From Weissella tructae (lineage in GTDB: Bacteria; Bacillota; Bacilli; Lactobacillales; Lactobacillaceae): a DNA stretch of 64,000 bases. Under the pieces are notes generated by a model, which worked only from the letters and a program-made list of their open reading frames with translations, was not told the DNA's origin and did not search any database. Location of the stretch: NCBI RefSeq assembly GCF_000732905.1, contig NZ_CP007588.1, positions 372,001 to 436,000 of the forward strand. The letters run 5' to 3'. Position numbers and translations under genes: made by a program. Shown here one piece after another: positions 53,001-62,800 of the stretch (its first letter is position 1; the number at the start of each line of letters is the position of its first letter).

Positions 53001-54806
53001 ATGAAGCGAACTAATTATGCTGGACTAATTGATGAAACTTACTTAGGACAACGTGTGACACTTGATGGTTGGGTACAAAAGCGCCGTGACTTTGGTGGTG
53101 TGTTGTTTGTCGATTTGCGTGACCGTGAAGGGCTTGTGCAATTATCATTTTCAGACGAAATTAATGCAGATGCGATGGCTATTGCATCAGACATTCGTAC
53201 AGAATATGTGATTGAAGTACAAGGAACAGTTACAGAACGTATTGAAGGGGCACAAAACCCTAACTTGCGTTCTGGAAAGATTGAAGTTCGTGTCGACCAT
53301 ATCGAAGTATTGTCAGAAGCAAAGACAACACCATTTGAAATTGAAGACAAGATTGAAACAGCTGACGAACTACGTTTGAAGTACCGCTACTTGGATTTGC
53401 GTCGTCCTGAAATGCAACGTAACCTACGTATTCGTTCAAAGATTACAGCGGCAACACATGACTTCTTGGATAATGCTGGTTTTATCGATATTGAAACACC
53501 TATCTTGGCTAAGTCTACACCTGAAGGTGCGCGTGACTACCTAGTACCATCACGTATCTACCCAGGATCATTCTATGCATTACCACAATCACCACAATTG
53601 TTTAAGCAATTGTTGATGGGTGCTGGTTTTGACCGTTACTACCAAGTTGCACGTGCATTCCGTGACGAAGACCTTCGTGGAGATCGTCAACCTGAATTCA
53701 CGCAATTGGACTTGGAAACATCATTCATGAGCCAAGATGAAATCATGGCATTAGTGAGCGAATGGGTTGCCCACATCATGAAGAAGACGGTTAACTATGA
53801 CCTTGCAATTGATCAAATTCCTACATTGGAATGGTCAGAAGCCATGGAACGTTTTGGAACAGATAAGCCAGACATGCGTTTTGGCATGGAATTGCAAAAC
53901 TTGACTGACTTGATGGCTGATTCAGACTTTGGAGTCTTCTCTAACGCTGTTAAGAACGGTGGACAAGTTAAGGCCATTGTTGTTCCTGGTGGCGCTGAGA
54001 ACTATTCACGTAAAGATATCGACAAGATGGGACAATTCATCGAACGTTTTGGTGCCAAGGGACTAGCATGGTTGAAGGTATCAGAAGCAGGGATTGAAGG
54101 GCCAATCGCTAAGTTCTTGACTGAAAAGGCCGATGCTTTGCTAGCACAAACAGATGCCCAAGTTGGTGATTTGCTGTTGTTTGCAGCCGACCAACCAGGT
54201 GTTGTTGCGGCTAGTTTGGATGCTTTGCGTCGTTCAGCCGCTGAAAAGTTGAACTTGATTGATGAATCAAAGTGGGCATTTGCTTGGATCATCAACTGGC
54301 CACTATTTGAATACCAAGCTGAAGAAGATCGTTGGATTGCAGCGCACCACCCATTCACAATGCCAAATGAAGAAGATTTGCTATTGATGGATACAGTTGA
54401 AGGTGCACACAAGGCCCATGCTCAATCATATGACTTGGTTTTGAATGGATATGAATTGGGATCAGGTTCAATCCGTATTCACCGTATGGACATTCAACAA
54501 AAGATGTTGCAAGCCATCGGATTCACACCGGAATCAGCCAAGGAAGCATTTGGTTTCTTGCTAGAAGGTATGGAATACGGATTCCCACCAATGGGTGGAA
54601 TCGCACTTGGTCTAGATCGTTTGGCTATGCTGTTGGCTGGACGTGACAACATTCGTGATGTCATTGCATTCCCTAAGAATTCAAAGGCCACAGAACCAAT
54701 GACTGATGCGCCAACACCAGCAAGTCGTCAACAAATTGTTGAAGACTTGGGCTTGGTCTCACCTGTTTACGCTGAAACAGATGTACCAAACATGGCCGAA
54801 GAATAA
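53001..54806 (+). CDS. aspS: Aspartate--tRNA ligase (bacterial type)
   Basis: Class II synthetase of 601 residues. N-terminal OB anticodon-binding domain ([18 protein letters not shown]), catalytic motif 2 [18 protein letters not shown], a GAD-type insertion (about 290-420) as in bacterial AspRS, and motif 3 [11 protein letters not shown]. The sequence does not tell if it also charges tRNA-Asn; that depends on whether the cell has GatCAB/AsnRS. Expressed with hisS from the same T-box. Confidence 0.97.
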   Translation: MKRTNYAGLIDETYLGQRVTLDGWVQKRRDFGGVLFVDLRDREGLVQLSFSDEINADAMAIASDIRTEYVIEVQGTVTERIEGAQNPNLRSGKIEVRVDHIEVLSEAKTTPFEIEDKIETADELRLKYRYLDLRRPEMQRNLRIRSKITAATHDFLDNAGFIDIETPILAKSTPEGARDYLVPSRIYPGSFYALPQSPQLFKQLLMGAGFDRYYQVARAFRDEDLRGDRQPEFTQLDLETSFMSQDEIMALVSEWVAHIMKKTVNYDLAIDQIPTLEWSEAMERFGTDKPDMRFGMELQNLTDLMADSDFGVFSNAVKNGGQVKAIVVPGGAENYSRKDIDKMGQFIERFGAKGLAWLKVSEAGIEGPIAKFLTEKADALLAQTDAQVGDLLLFAADQPGVVAASLDALRRSAAEKLNLIDESKWAFAWIINWPLFEYQAEEDRWIAAHHPFTMPNEEDLLLMDTVEGAHKAHAQSYDLVLNGYELGSGSIRIHRMDIQQKMLQAIGFTPESAKEAFGFLLEGMEYGFPPMGGIALGLDRLAMLLAGRDNIRDVIAFPKNSKATEPMTDAPTPASRQQIVEDLGLVSPVYAETDVPNMAEE

Positions 54807-54847
54807 ATCACGCTCATATCATTTTTCGTTATTAGAATGGAGGAAGC

Positions 54848-55729
54848 ATGAGCTCGATTATAAAGTTTTTTGACCAACACGAATCTGCTTCGCGCGTCTT
54901 TACAGCATTGTTGTACGCATTGACCTCAGCCATTGCGTTGAATTTTTTCTGGATTCCTGGAAATATTTATTCATCCGGATTTACTGGGTTAGCCCAAATT
55001 GTGAATACGATTAGTAATCGCTACATGGGTATCGATATTCCGATTGGTGTTTTGATTATCCTATTAAACGCACCGTTACTAGTTTTGGCGTACATTAAAA
55101 TTAGTCGTCGATTCGCCTTGTTTACAACGGTTGCCTTGGTTGGAGCCGCAATATCTATTCGATTTGTAACCGGACCAACGATTCCTTGGAGTACAGATCC
55201 ATTAGTACTTGCTATCTTTGGTGGTGCTGTTAATGGATTCGGAACCGGATTTGCCCTGCGTAACGGGATTTCCACTGGTGGATTAGATATTATTGGAATT
55301 CTAGTCCGTAAGAAGACGGGGATGCGTATGGGGGCTGTTAATCTAACCTTCAATGCCTTTATCGTCTTAACAGCTGGATTTTTGTTTGGACCGCAATTTG
55401 CGCTTTACACAATTATTAGCTTAGTGGTGAATGCGAATGTGTTAGACGGTGTCTATACACGTCAACAACAATTACAAGTCATGATTGTCACAGACAAGCC
55501 TGCACAAGTGATTGAATTAGTACAAAAGGAATTGCGTCGTGGAATTACGATTGTTCACGGGGCAGAAGGGGCTTATACGCATGCGCCTAAGGAAGTGCTG
55601 TTTACAGTTATTTCGGCGTATGAACGATATGAATTCCGTGATGCCTTAGCAGAGGCTGATCCTAGTGCATGGGCGTCAACTTGGCGTATTGAACGAACGA
55701 TTGGTCGTTTCTTCGAACCTAAGTTATAA
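54848..55729 (+). CDS. YitT family membrane protein (second paralogue)
   Basis: A 293-residue member of the same family as the gene at 22462. It has the same order: hydrophobic segments including FFWIPGNIYSSGFTGLAQI, ISTGGLDIIGIL, then a C-terminal DUF2179 domain (QVMIVTDKPAQVIELV; RRGITIVHG). Sequence is clearly different from the first copy outside these blocks, so the duplication is old. AATGGAGGAAGC before ATG 54848 is the ribosome site. No substrate is known. Confidence 0.88.
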   Translation: MSSIIKFFDQHESASRVFTALLYALTSAIALNFFWIPGNIYSSGFTGLAQIVNTISNRYMGIDIPIGVLIILLNAPLLVLAYIKISRRFALFTTVALVGAAISIRFVTGPTIPWSTDPLVLAIFGGAVNGFGTGFALRNGISTGGLDIIGILVRKKTGMRMGAVNLTFNAFIVLTAGFLFGPQFALYTIISLVVNANVLDGVYTRQQQLQVMIVTDKPAQVIELVQKELRRGITIVHGAEGAYTHAPKEVLFTVISAYERYEFRDALAEADPSAWASTWRIERTIGRFFEPKL

Positions 55730-55766
55730 CTGGATTGATATTTAGAAAAAGTCATTGTTTTTCTGT

Positions 55767-55795
55767 TTGACAATGGCATTTAAGATGTATAAAAT
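55767..55795 (+). promoter_or_regulatory. rpsU promoter
   Basis: Perfect TTGACA (55767-55772), 17-base spacer, TAAAAT (55790-55795). A CATTGT-N11-ACAATG inverted repeat (55753-55775) covers the -35. Confidence 0.8.
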
Positions 55796-55861
55796 AGTAA
55801 AGAACAAAGTGTGCAACGTTAAATGGTTGAATTTTTCACACGGGAAGGGAGGGTAAACATT

Positions 55862-56047
55862 ATGACTATGACTGTTGTTCGTAAGAATGAGTCACTAGAT
55901 GATGCACTCCGTCGCTTCAAGCGTGGAGTCTCAAAGGATGGTACTCTTCAAGAATACCGTAAGCGTGAGTTCTACATTAAGCCATCAGTTCAACGTAAGT
56001 TGAAGGCTGAAGCTGCTCGTAAGCGCAAGAACAAGAAGGGACGTTAA
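55862..56047 (+). CDS. rpsU: 30S ribosomal protein S21
   Basis: 61 residues with [18 protein letters not shown] and a basic C-terminus (KRKNKKGR). ATG 55862 follows GGGAGGG; an in-frame ATG upstream is too far and has no ribosome site. It forms its own unit with strong promoter and terminator, ahead of yqeY. In Firmicutes rpsU-yqeY-(phoH)-ybeY order is common; phoH is not present here. Confidence 0.96.
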   Translation: MTMTVVRKNESLDDALRRFKRGVSKDGTLQEYRKREFYIKPSVQRKLKAEAARKRKNKKGR

Positions 56048-56055
56048 TTCGTTCT

Positions 56056-56090
56056 AGCCGGGCTACCGTTGGGTGGTCCGGTTTTGTTTT
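56056..56090 (+). terminator. Terminator of rpsU
   Basis: CCGGGCTACC / GGTGGTCCGG (two G-U pairs) followed by a TTTTGTTTT run. Confidence 0.78.
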
Positions 56091-56139
56091 ATATATTTGT
56101 TAAATACATGTTTTTCTCGTTAATAGAAAGGACTTAAAA

Positions 56140-56583
56140 ATGTCATTAATTGAAACACTATCAGCTGATATGAAGACAGCCATGAAGGCTAAGGACAAGC
56201 AAACACTTGGTGTTGTGCGTATGTTGAAGTCTGCATTGTCAAACGAACAAATCAAGTTGGGTGCTGACCTAACTGAAGAACAAGAAGTTGCGGTTTTGTC
56301 ACGTGAAATGAAGCAACGTGTTGAAGAACTTGAAGGAAATCAAGCAGCTGGCCGTGATGACCTAGCCGAAGAAGTTCAAGGTCAAATGGACGTTTTGAAG
56401 CGTTACTTGCCAGAACAATTGTCAGATGAAGAAGTTGAAGCAATTGTTGTGGAAACAATCGCGCAAGTTGGTGCAACAAGCAAGGCCGACCTTGGTAAGG
56501 TGATGGGTGCTTTGATGCCTAAGGTTAAGGGGAAGGCTGACGGTAAGTTGGTTAACCGCTTGGTTATGGAAAAGCTTGCCTAG
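56140..56583 (+). CDS. yqeY: GatB/YqeY domain protein
   Basis: A 147-residue helical protein with the YqeY domain: DMKTAMKAKDKQTLGVVRMLKSA (in parts), VEELEGNQAAGRDDLAEEV, LKRYLPEQLSDEE and GKVMGALMPKVKGKADG. The same fold is the C-terminal tRNA-binding tail of GatB; the free YqeY protein has no proven role. GAAAGGAC precedes ATG 56140. It follows rpsU, as in most Firmicutes. Confidence 0.93.
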   Translation: MSLIETLSADMKTAMKAKDKQTLGVVRMLKSALSNEQIKLGADLTEEQEVAVLSREMKQRVEELEGNQAAGRDDLAEEVQGQMDVLKRYLPEQLSDEEVEAIVVETIAQVGATSKADLGKVMGALMPKVKGKADGKLVNRLVMEKLA

Positions 56584-56660
56584 TAAGTACGGGACTATTC
56601 CCGGTACATAAAAGTGCGGTATAATTAAGTATTCAGCAAGATTAATGGAGGAATAAGTCA

Positions 56661-57143
56661 ATGGATGTTGCTATGATAGACCAGTCAACCCCTGGGTTGA
56701 CGACTGAACAAACAGCCTTAGTCACTGATATCTTGGATTTTGCCGGTAAGTATCTAGAATTACCCGCAGACACTGAAATGTCAGTTACATTTATGCATAA
56801 TGATGAAATTCAACGTTATAATCGTGAATATCGTGATAAGGATCGCGCAACTGACGTGATTTCTTTTGCAATCGAAGATGACGATGAAGATATGCCTTTG
56901 ATGTTTGATGAAGACATGCAAGCTGATTTGGCAAAAAACCTTGGTGATATTTTAGTTTCAGTTGATAAAGTTGCTGAACAAGCTAAGGAATACGAACATT
57001 CATATGATCGTGAACTAGGATTTTTGGTTGTTCATGGTTTCTTGCACTTAAATGGATATGACCACACATTAAGTGAAGCGGATGAAAAGGAAATGTTTGG
57101 TCTCCAAACAGAAATTCTGGATCAATATGGATTGGAACGCTAA
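56661..57143 (+). CDS. ybeY: Endoribonuclease YbeY
   Basis: rRNA maturation and quality-control endonuclease. 160 residues. The zinc motif HGFLHLNGYDH (H-x3-H-x5-H) is near residue 125, and NREYRDKDRATDVISFA is the conserved block before it. TGGAGGAATAAG precedes ATG 56661; a TATAAT at 56620-56625 may be its promoter. The dgkA gene starts within its last 17 bases, a normal order (ybeY-dgkA-era). Confidence 0.94.
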   Translation: MDVAMIDQSTPGLTTEQTALVTDILDFAGKYLELPADTEMSVTFMHNDEIQRYNREYRDKDRATDVISFAIEDDDEDMPLMFDEDMQADLAKNLGDILVSVDKVAEQAKEYEHSYDRELGFLVVHGFLHLNGYDHTLSEADEKEMFGLQTEILDQYGLER

Positions 57144-57531
57144 AGACCAACAAACAGAAAAAAACACGTGCTTTCTACAATCCTTTGGTCATGCTGTAGA
57201 TGGGATTAAAGTTGTTTTAGAGCGCGAACGTAATATGCGTTTTCACTTATTAGCAACTTTGGTCGTGATTGCAGGTGGTTTGTGGTTAGGAATTGGTCGT
57301 TCAGATTGGATCTGGATTACAATTTCAGTGTTTATTGTCGTGGTCGCCGAATTTACCAACACAATGGTTGAGGCGATTGTCGACTTGATTGTCGGAGAAA
57401 CGTATGCACCATTAGCAAAGGTCGCCAAAGATGTGGCTGCTGGTGGTGTATTGGTTGCTGCAGGTACGGCAATGATTATCGGTAGTTTGATTTTTCTACC
57501 ATACATTTTCCCCCTTTTGGGTTGGAAATAG
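57127..57531 (+). CDS. dgkA: Undecaprenol/diacylglycerol kinase
   Basis: Small membrane kinase of about 134 residues. Motifs: RNMRFHLLATL, EFTNTMVEAIVDL (the E-x2-NT-x2-E catalytic site) and AKDVAAGGVLVAA, with three transmembrane helices. In Gram-positives the substrate is mainly undecaprenol, so it helps recycle the wall lipid carrier. ATG 57127 is inside the ybeY end; other in-frame starts upstream are less likely. The era gene is 20 bases downstream. Confidence 0.92.
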   Translation: MDWNAKDQQTEKNTCFLQSFGHAVDGIKVVLERERNMRFHLLATLVVIAGGLWLGIGRSDWIWITISVFIVVVAEFTNTMVEAIVDLIVGETYAPLAKVAKDVAAGGVLVAAGTAMIIGSLIFLPYIFPLLGWK

Positions 57532-57551
57532 CGGAAAGTTAAGGAATAAAT

Positions 57552-58460
57552 ATGAGCGAACAAGCATTTAAGTCAGGTTTTGTGGCCATCGTTGGGCGTC
57601 CTAACGTTGGAAAGTCAACATTGATGAATGAAATGATTGGTGAAAAGATTGCCATCATGTCACCCAAAGCCCAAACAACACGTAACAAGATTCAAGGAAT
57701 CTACACAAATGATGACGGGCAAATTGTCTTTATTGACACTCCTGGAATCCATAAGCCTCAAAACGGATTGGGTGACTTCATGGTGAAGACAGCAATGTCA
57801 TCACTTGGTGAAGCTGACATGATCTGGTTTGTTGTGAATGCTGATCAAAAGCGCGGTGCTGGAGATGACTTTATTATTAATCGTTTGAAGACAGTGGATA
57901 CACCTGTTTACTTGATTATTAACAAGGTTGACTTGGTTCACCCACAAGAATTATTGGCAATTATTGACGATTACCGTCAACAAATGGAATTTGCGGAAAT
58001 TTTCCCAATTTCAGCGTTGGATGGTGATGGTGTGCCAGAACTATTGAACGTGACAATGGGTCACATGGAAGAAGGACCACAATACTACCCTGAAGATCAA
58101 ATTACTGATCACCCAGAACGTTTTATTATGGCCGAATTAATCCGTGAAAAGGTCCTACAATTGACACGTCAAGAAGTGCCTCATTCAGTTGCGGTTGTTA
58201 TCGAAACAATCGAACGTGAAGGAGATGCTAAGCTACACATTCAAGCAGCGATTGTTGTTGAACGTCCAACCCAAAAGAACATTGTTATTGGTAAGGGTGG
58301 CGCAATGATTAAGGAAATCGGAACGCGTGCGCGTAAGGATATCGAACGCTTGATGGGTGAAAAGATTTTCCTTGAATTGTGGGTAAAGGTTGAAGATCGC
58401 TGGCGTGATAAGCCACAATCTTTGAATGCCTTTGGTTACAACGAAGATTCAGAAGTTTAA
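57552..58460 (+). CDS. era: GTPase Era
   Basis: Essential GTPase in 16S rRNA maturation. 302 residues with G1 [15 protein letters not shown]3 DTPGIHKP, G4 NKVDLV, G5 SALDGDGV, and a C-terminal KH domain with [26 protein letters not shown] precedes ATG 57552. Order dgkA-era-recO is standard for the group. Confidence 0.97.
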   Translation: MSEQAFKSGFVAIVGRPNVGKSTLMNEMIGEKIAIMSPKAQTTRNKIQGIYTNDDGQIVFIDTPGIHKPQNGLGDFMVKTAMSSLGEADMIWFVVNADQKRGAGDDFIINRLKTVDTPVYLIINKVDLVHPQELLAIIDDYRQQMEFAEIFPISALDGDGVPELLNVTMGHMEEGPQYYPEDQITDHPERFIMAELIREKVLQLTRQEVPHSVAVVIETIEREGDAKLHIQAAIVVERPTQKNIVIGKGGAMIKEIGTRARKDIERLMGEKIFLELWVKVEDRWRDKPQSLNAFGYNEDSEV

Positions 58461-58494
58461 TCTATTCATGATTTAGTTAACGAGGGAGGTTGCC

Positions 58495-59277
58495 ATGGCA
58501 GATGTTTTTGATGCAATTGTGATGTATCAACGCCCTCACAAAGAGCATGATTTAATGGTTAAAATGCTGACTAAAGATTATGGTAAGCGAATGTTTTACA
58601 TTCGCCATGGTAAGTCTAAGCGCTATGCATATGCAGCAGATGTACAACCGTTTACAATTGGTAAATACGAAGGGTCAATTAATGCAACTGGCTTGAGTTT
58701 TATGAATGATGTTAAACAAAGTCATATGTCGCGTACTTTTTTGGAAGATATGCATCGCACTGCCTACATGACTTACATTATGGGGTTGGTCGATGCCGCA
58801 TTCGTGGACAATCAACCTTTGCCAGCTTGGTTTGATGAAATTGCATTAGCAATTGAAAAAATGGAAGCAGATTTTAGTTCAGCGGCTTTAGCCCATTATT
58901 TTGAGCTCAAGTTGTTGCCTGCATTTGGTGTGCATATTGATTGGACGCATTGTGTGGTGTGTGAAGAAACCACGCCACAAATGGATTTCTCCATGAAATT
59001 AGGTGGTTTATTATGTGCAAAACATTTTGGACAAGACGAACATCGGATGCAAATCGTGCCTAAGGCACTGTATATTTTGCGTCAATTTAGTCAAATTAGC
59101 CTAAAGCAAATGCATTCATTACAAGTTAAATCGAGTACGAGTCAAGAAATGACACGTGTCTTAGATGCGATTTATGATGACCAAGTAGGAATTCAACTTA
59201 AAGCAAAGTCGTTTATCAATCAATTACAGAGCTGGGAATCTCGCTTACAAACGCGACAATCTGATGCAAATAATTGA
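58495..59277 (+). CDS. recO: DNA repair protein RecO
   Basis: Recombination mediator that anneals ssDNA and loads RecA with RecF/RecR. 260 residues: N-terminal OB-fold, then a helical domain with one cysteine pair CVVCEETTPQ and a distant Cys in GGLLCAKH. These may bind zinc as in some RecO proteins. GGGAGGTTGCC precedes ATG 58495. Its stop codon overlaps the -35 of the glyQS promoter. Confidence 0.93.
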   Translation: MADVFDAIVMYQRPHKEHDLMVKMLTKDYGKRMFYIRHGKSKRYAYAADVQPFTIGKYEGSINATGLSFMNDVKQSHMSRTFLEDMHRTAYMTYIMGLVDAAFVDNQPLPAWFDEIALAIEKMEADFSSAALAHYFELKLLPAFGVHIDWTHCVVCEETTPQMDFSMKLGGLLCAKHFGQDEHRMQIVPKALYILRQFSQISLKQMHSLQVKSSTSQEMTRVLDAIYDDQVGIQLKAKSFINQLQSWESRLQTRQSDANN

Positions 59278-59301
59278 CAATTGATAGCGGTGGCGTAAAA
59301 T
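59274..59301 (+). promoter_or_regulatory. Promoter of glyQS T-box transcript
   Basis: Perfect TTGACA (59274-59279), 16-base spacer, TAAAAT (59296-59301). The -35 overlaps the recO stop codon. Confidence 0.78.
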
Positions 59302-59307
59302 AGAAGT

Positions 59308-59509
59308 TAAGCGATGAGAACAGAAGAAACGTGTCTAAAAGCACAGCGAGCTACCGATGGTGTGAGGGTAGCCTTTGAAGCATGTGGGGAGCTGTTTGAG
59401 CATTTAATTAGATAATTAAGCTGCCGGATTCATTCGGAAGTAGGGTGGAACCGCGATAACATCGTCCCTACATCAATCACGTTATGTGGTTGGTGTAGGG
59501 ACTTTTTTT
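59308..59509 (+). promoter_or_regulatory. T-box leader of glyQS
   Basis: Stem I with kink-turn (GATGAG / TGAGC), specifier-loop stem AACAG / CTGTT, distal AGCGAG...GATGGTG, and likely Gly specifier GGA near 59388-59390. T-box AGGGTGGAACCGCG at 59442-59455 and terminator at 59464-59509. The short form without stems II is typical for glyQS. Confidence 0.92.
59464..59509 (+). terminator. T-box terminator of glyQS
   Basis: GTCCCTACATCAA / TTGGTGTAGGGAC followed by seven T residues. Confidence 0.9.
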
Positions 59510-59536
59510 CTGCACTGCCACAGGAAGGAAACACTA

Positions 59537-60466
59537 ATGAGCACAAAAATGAGTGTCCAAGATATTATTTTAACGCTTCAAACATTCTGGGCGAAGCAAG
59601 GTGCCATGTTAATGGAAGCCTACGATACTGAAAAGGGAGCTGGGACTATGAGCCCATACACGTTCTTACGTGCGAATGGACCAGAACCTTGGAATGCTGC
59701 CTATGTTGAACCATCACGTCGTCCAGCGGATGGACGTTATGGAGACAACCCTAATCGTTTGTACCAACACCACCAATTCCAAGTGGTTATGAAGCCATCT
59801 CCTGATAACATTCAAGAACTATACCTAGAATCATTGGAAGCATTGGGAATTGATCCACTTGCTCACGATATTCGTTTCGTTGAAGATAACTGGGAAAACC
59901 CATCAATGGGTGCGGCTGGAATCGGTTGGGAAATCTGGTTAGACGGAATGGAAGTGACGCAATTTACGTACTTCCAACAAGTTGGGGGAATCCCAGTTGA
60001 TGCCGTTACATCAGAAATCACATACGGTTTGGAGCGTTTGGCGTCATACATTCAAGACGTACCAACTGTTTACGATCTAGAATGGGGAAATGGTGTTCTT
60101 TACGGTGACATCTTTAAGGAACCAGAATTCGAACACTCAACATACTCATTTGATACATCTGATGCAGAGATGTTATTGCGTCACTTCAATGAATACGAAG
60201 TTGAAGCAAAGCGTGCATTGGAAGCTGGTTTAGTACACCCCGCCTATGACTACATTCTAAAGGCATCACACACATTTAACTTGTTAGATGCACGTGGAAC
60301 GGTATCTGTTACAGAACGTGCGAAGTACTTGAGCCGTATCCGTAACATGGCTCGTATGGTGGCTAAGGCCTTTATCGCTGAACGTAAGAAGCTTGGTTTC
60401 CCTCTTTTGAAGGACGAAGCATTGCGTGAAAAGTACTTACCAACGCAAGAAGAGGAGGCCAAGTAA
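59537..60466 (+). CDS. glyQ: Glycine--tRNA ligase alpha subunit
   Basis: Alpha subunit of the alpha2-beta2 GlyRS, holding the aminoacylation active site. 309 residues with [31 protein letters not shown] (in parts), [14 protein letters not shown] and motif-3-like [15 protein letters not shown] 59537 follows AGGAAGG; an in-frame ATG 51 bases upstream is inside the terminator and is rejected. glyS starts one base after its stop. Confidence 0.97.
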   Translation: MSTKMSVQDIILTLQTFWAKQGAMLMEAYDTEKGAGTMSPYTFLRANGPEPWNAAYVEPSRRPADGRYGDNPNRLYQHHQFQVVMKPSPDNIQELYLESLEALGIDPLAHDIRFVEDNWENPSMGAAGIGWEIWLDGMEVTQFTYFQQVGGIPVDAVTSEITYGLERLASYIQDVPTVYDLEWGNGVLYGDIFKEPEFEHSTYSFDTSDAEMLLRHFNEYEVEAKRALEAGLVHPAYDYILKASHTFNLLDARGTVSVTERAKYLSRIRNMARMVAKAFIAERKKLGFPLLKDEALREKYLPTQEEEAK

Positions 60467-60467
60467 C

Positions 60468-62546
60468 ATGGCAGATTTTCTATTAGAAATTGGACTAGAA
60501 GAAGTTCCAGCGCATTTGGTTTCACCAGCGCGCGAACAATTGGTTGAACGTACAGAAGCGTTTTTGACAGAAGAACGTTTGGCCTATGGCAAGGTTGAAG
60601 CTTTTTCAACACCTCGTCGTCTAGCTATCCTAGTACGTGATTTGGCGGATAAAGCTGAAGATATCGCACTTGAAATCAAGGGACCTATTAAGCGCGCAGC
60701 CGTAGATGCTGATGGTAACTACACAAAGGCAGCGCAAGGATTCGTTCGTGGACAAGGTATGACAACTGATGACATCATCATCAAGGAATCAAACGGAAAC
60801 GAACACATCTTTGTTTCTAAGTTTGAAGCTGGTCAAGCTGCAGCTGAAGTTTTGCAAGGATTTAAGTCAGTGGTTGAAGCAATGCAATTCCCAACAATGA
60901 TGCGTTGGGGACGTCACAGCTTTGAATACGTTCGACCAATCCGTTGGATGGTCGCCTTGTTAGATGAAAACATTGTGCCATTTAACGTTTTGGATGTTGC
61001 GACAGGACGTACATCACGTGGACACCGTTTCTTAGGACAAGATACTGAAATTGCAACAGCAACGGCATATGTCGATGCGCTAGACGCACAAGCAGTATTG
61101 GCTGATTCTGAAGCACGTAAAGGACAAATTTGGCAACAAATTGAAGCCATTGCGGCTGCGAATAACTGGTCAGTTGTTCGTGACGAAGACTTGCTAGAAG
61201 AAGTTAACAATTTGGTTGAATTCCCAACGGCATTTAACGGAAACTTCGATGCTAAGTACCTAGACTTGCCAGATGAAGTGTTGATTACATCAATGCGTGA
61301 ACACCAACGTTTCTTCCACGTTGTCGATGAAAAGGGTGCGCTATTGCCACACTTTATTTCTGTTCGTAATGGTAATGACCAACACTTGGATAACGTGATT
61401 GCTGGTAACGAAAAGGTGCTTATTGCCCGTCTTGAAGACGCCGTATTCTTCTACGGTGAAGACCAAAAGCATGATATTGCTTACTACAATGACAAGTTGA
61501 ACAATGTTTCATTCCACGCAAAGTTGGGATCTGTTGCAGATCACACACGTCGTGCCCAATTGCTAGCTGCTTTGTTAGCTGACCGTTTGGACTTGAATGA
61601 AGAACAACAAGTTAAGTTGGCTGAAGCTGCATCAATCTACAAGTTTGACTTGATGACTGGTATGGTTGGTGAATTTGACGAATTGCAAGGTATCATGGGT
61701 GAAAAGTATGCCAACTTGTTTGGCGAAGCACCTGAAGTTGCGGCCGCAATTCGTGAACACTACATGCCAATCAGTGCGGGTGGTGAACTGCCTGCAACTG
61801 ACTTGGGTAAGATTTTGTCTTTGGCAGATAAGCTTGATACATTGGTCTCATTCTTTGCTGGTGAAATGATTCCTTCTGGATCAAATGACCCATACGCTTT
61901 GCGTCGTGCCGCATCAGGTGTTGTAAACATCTTGCATGCGAACGATTGGGCTTTTGACTTGAATGAATTGCTAGTCACATACGTTGCTGCCATTACAGAA
62001 AGTGAAGACCATGTTGGTTTGCCAGAAGACGTGGTTGCGCGTTTGGTAGCCAGTGTTGCTGATGTAAACGACTTTTTGACAGACCGTGTTATTAAGGACT
62101 TGCAAGATCAACATGTTCGTCACGACGTGATTAATGCTGTGACACAAGCAAACTTAACAAGCACAACACAAATGTTTGATTCAGCTGCGGCTTTGTTAGC
62201 ACATCAAGATGATGCTAACTTCCGTGGTGGTGTTGAAGGATTGACACGTATCATGCGTTTGACAGCCAAGAACCCAACTGACGCAGAAGTATCAGTAGAA
62301 TTGTTTGAAAACGATGCAGAAGCAGCCTTGTACGCTGCTACAACAGCGTTGGATGCAGAAACAACTGATGACTTGTTAGTTGATTTGTTGGCCCTAGAAC
62401 CAATGATCGCCGCATACTTTGATGTAACAATGGTTATGGTTGAAGATGAAGCGGTCCAACAAAATCGTCTTGCAACCTTAGCGGTTGTGAGTGAGATTGC
62501 TGGTCAAATTGCAAACTTCATGCAATTGGATGTTAAGAGTAAATAA
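60468..62546 (+). CDS. glyS: Glycine--tRNA ligase beta subunit
   Basis: Beta subunit of 692 residues that recognises tRNA-Gly. It starts MADFLLEIGLEEVPAHL and holds FSTPRRLAILVRDL and GSNDPYALRRAASGV, then an HD-like domain and a C-terminal anticodon-binding domain. AAGAGGAGG at the end of glyQ is the ribosome site. Expression depends on the T-box ahead of glyQ. Confidence 0.97.
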   Translation: MADFLLEIGLEEVPAHLVSPAREQLVERTEAFLTEERLAYGKVEAFSTPRRLAILVRDLADKAEDIALEIKGPIKRAAVDADGNYTKAAQGFVRGQGMTTDDIIIKESNGNEHIFVSKFEAGQAAAEVLQGFKSVVEAMQFPTMMRWGRHSFEYVRPIRWMVALLDENIVPFNVLDVATGRTSRGHRFLGQDTEIATATAYVDALDAQAVLADSEARKGQIWQQIEAIAAANNWSVVRDEDLLEEVNNLVEFPTAFNGNFDAKYLDLPDEVLITSMREHQRFFHVVDEKGALLPHFISVRNGNDQHLDNVIAGNEKVLIARLEDAVFFYGEDQKHDIAYYNDKLNNVSFHAKLGSVADHTRRAQLLAALLADRLDLNEEQQVKLAEAASIYKFDLMTGMVGEFDELQGIMGEKYANLFGEAPEVAAAIREHYMPISAGGELPATDLGKILSLADKLDTLVSFFAGEMIPSGSNDPYALRRAASGVVNILHANDWAFDLNELLVTYVAAITESEDHVGLPEDVVARLVASVADVNDFLTDRVIKDLQDQHVRHDVINAVTQANLTSTTQMFDSAAALLAHQDDANFRGGVEGLTRIMRLTAKNPTDAEVSVELFENDAEAALYAATTALDAETTDDLLVDLLALEPMIAAYFDVTMVMVEDEAVQQNRLATLAVVSEIAGQIANFMQLDVKSK

Positions 62547-62556
62547 ATCCGATAAT

Positions 62557-62592
62557 GAAAAGAGGTACAGCCTATGCTGTACCTCTTTTTTT
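62557..62592 (+). terminator. Terminator of glyQS
   Basis: AGAGGTACAGC / GCTGTACCTCT with 4-base loop, then seven T residues. Confidence 0.9.
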
Positions 62593-62719
62593 AGTATATA
62601 TAAGTATACCAATTATTTGTTTTCATAATAAATGTGTTTATGGTGGGGGTTTAGATAGTGTTAATGCGGTATTTTTAAAACCTGACTAGTATCTGTTAAT
62701 CATGAATACCAATTGTGTG

Positions 62720-62748
62720 TTTACATTTTTGATAGAATAGTTGATAAT
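62720..62748 (+). promoter_or_regulatory. Promoter of nucleotidase-aldolase unit
   Basis: TTTACA (62720-62725), 17-base spacer, GATAAT (62743-62748). Confidence 0.55.
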
Positions 62749-62763
62749 AGTCAATATCGAAAA

Positions 62764-62777
62764 TGAAAGCGTTTACC
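62764..62777. promoter_or_regulatory. cre site before nucleotidase-aldolase unit
   Basis: TGAAAGCGTTTACC matches the cre consensus TGWAANCGNTNWCA at all but the last base. It lies just after the likely start point, the usual place for CcpA repression. Confidence 0.75.
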
Positions 62778-62800
62778 AAAAACGCAATGAGGGAGAGAAG

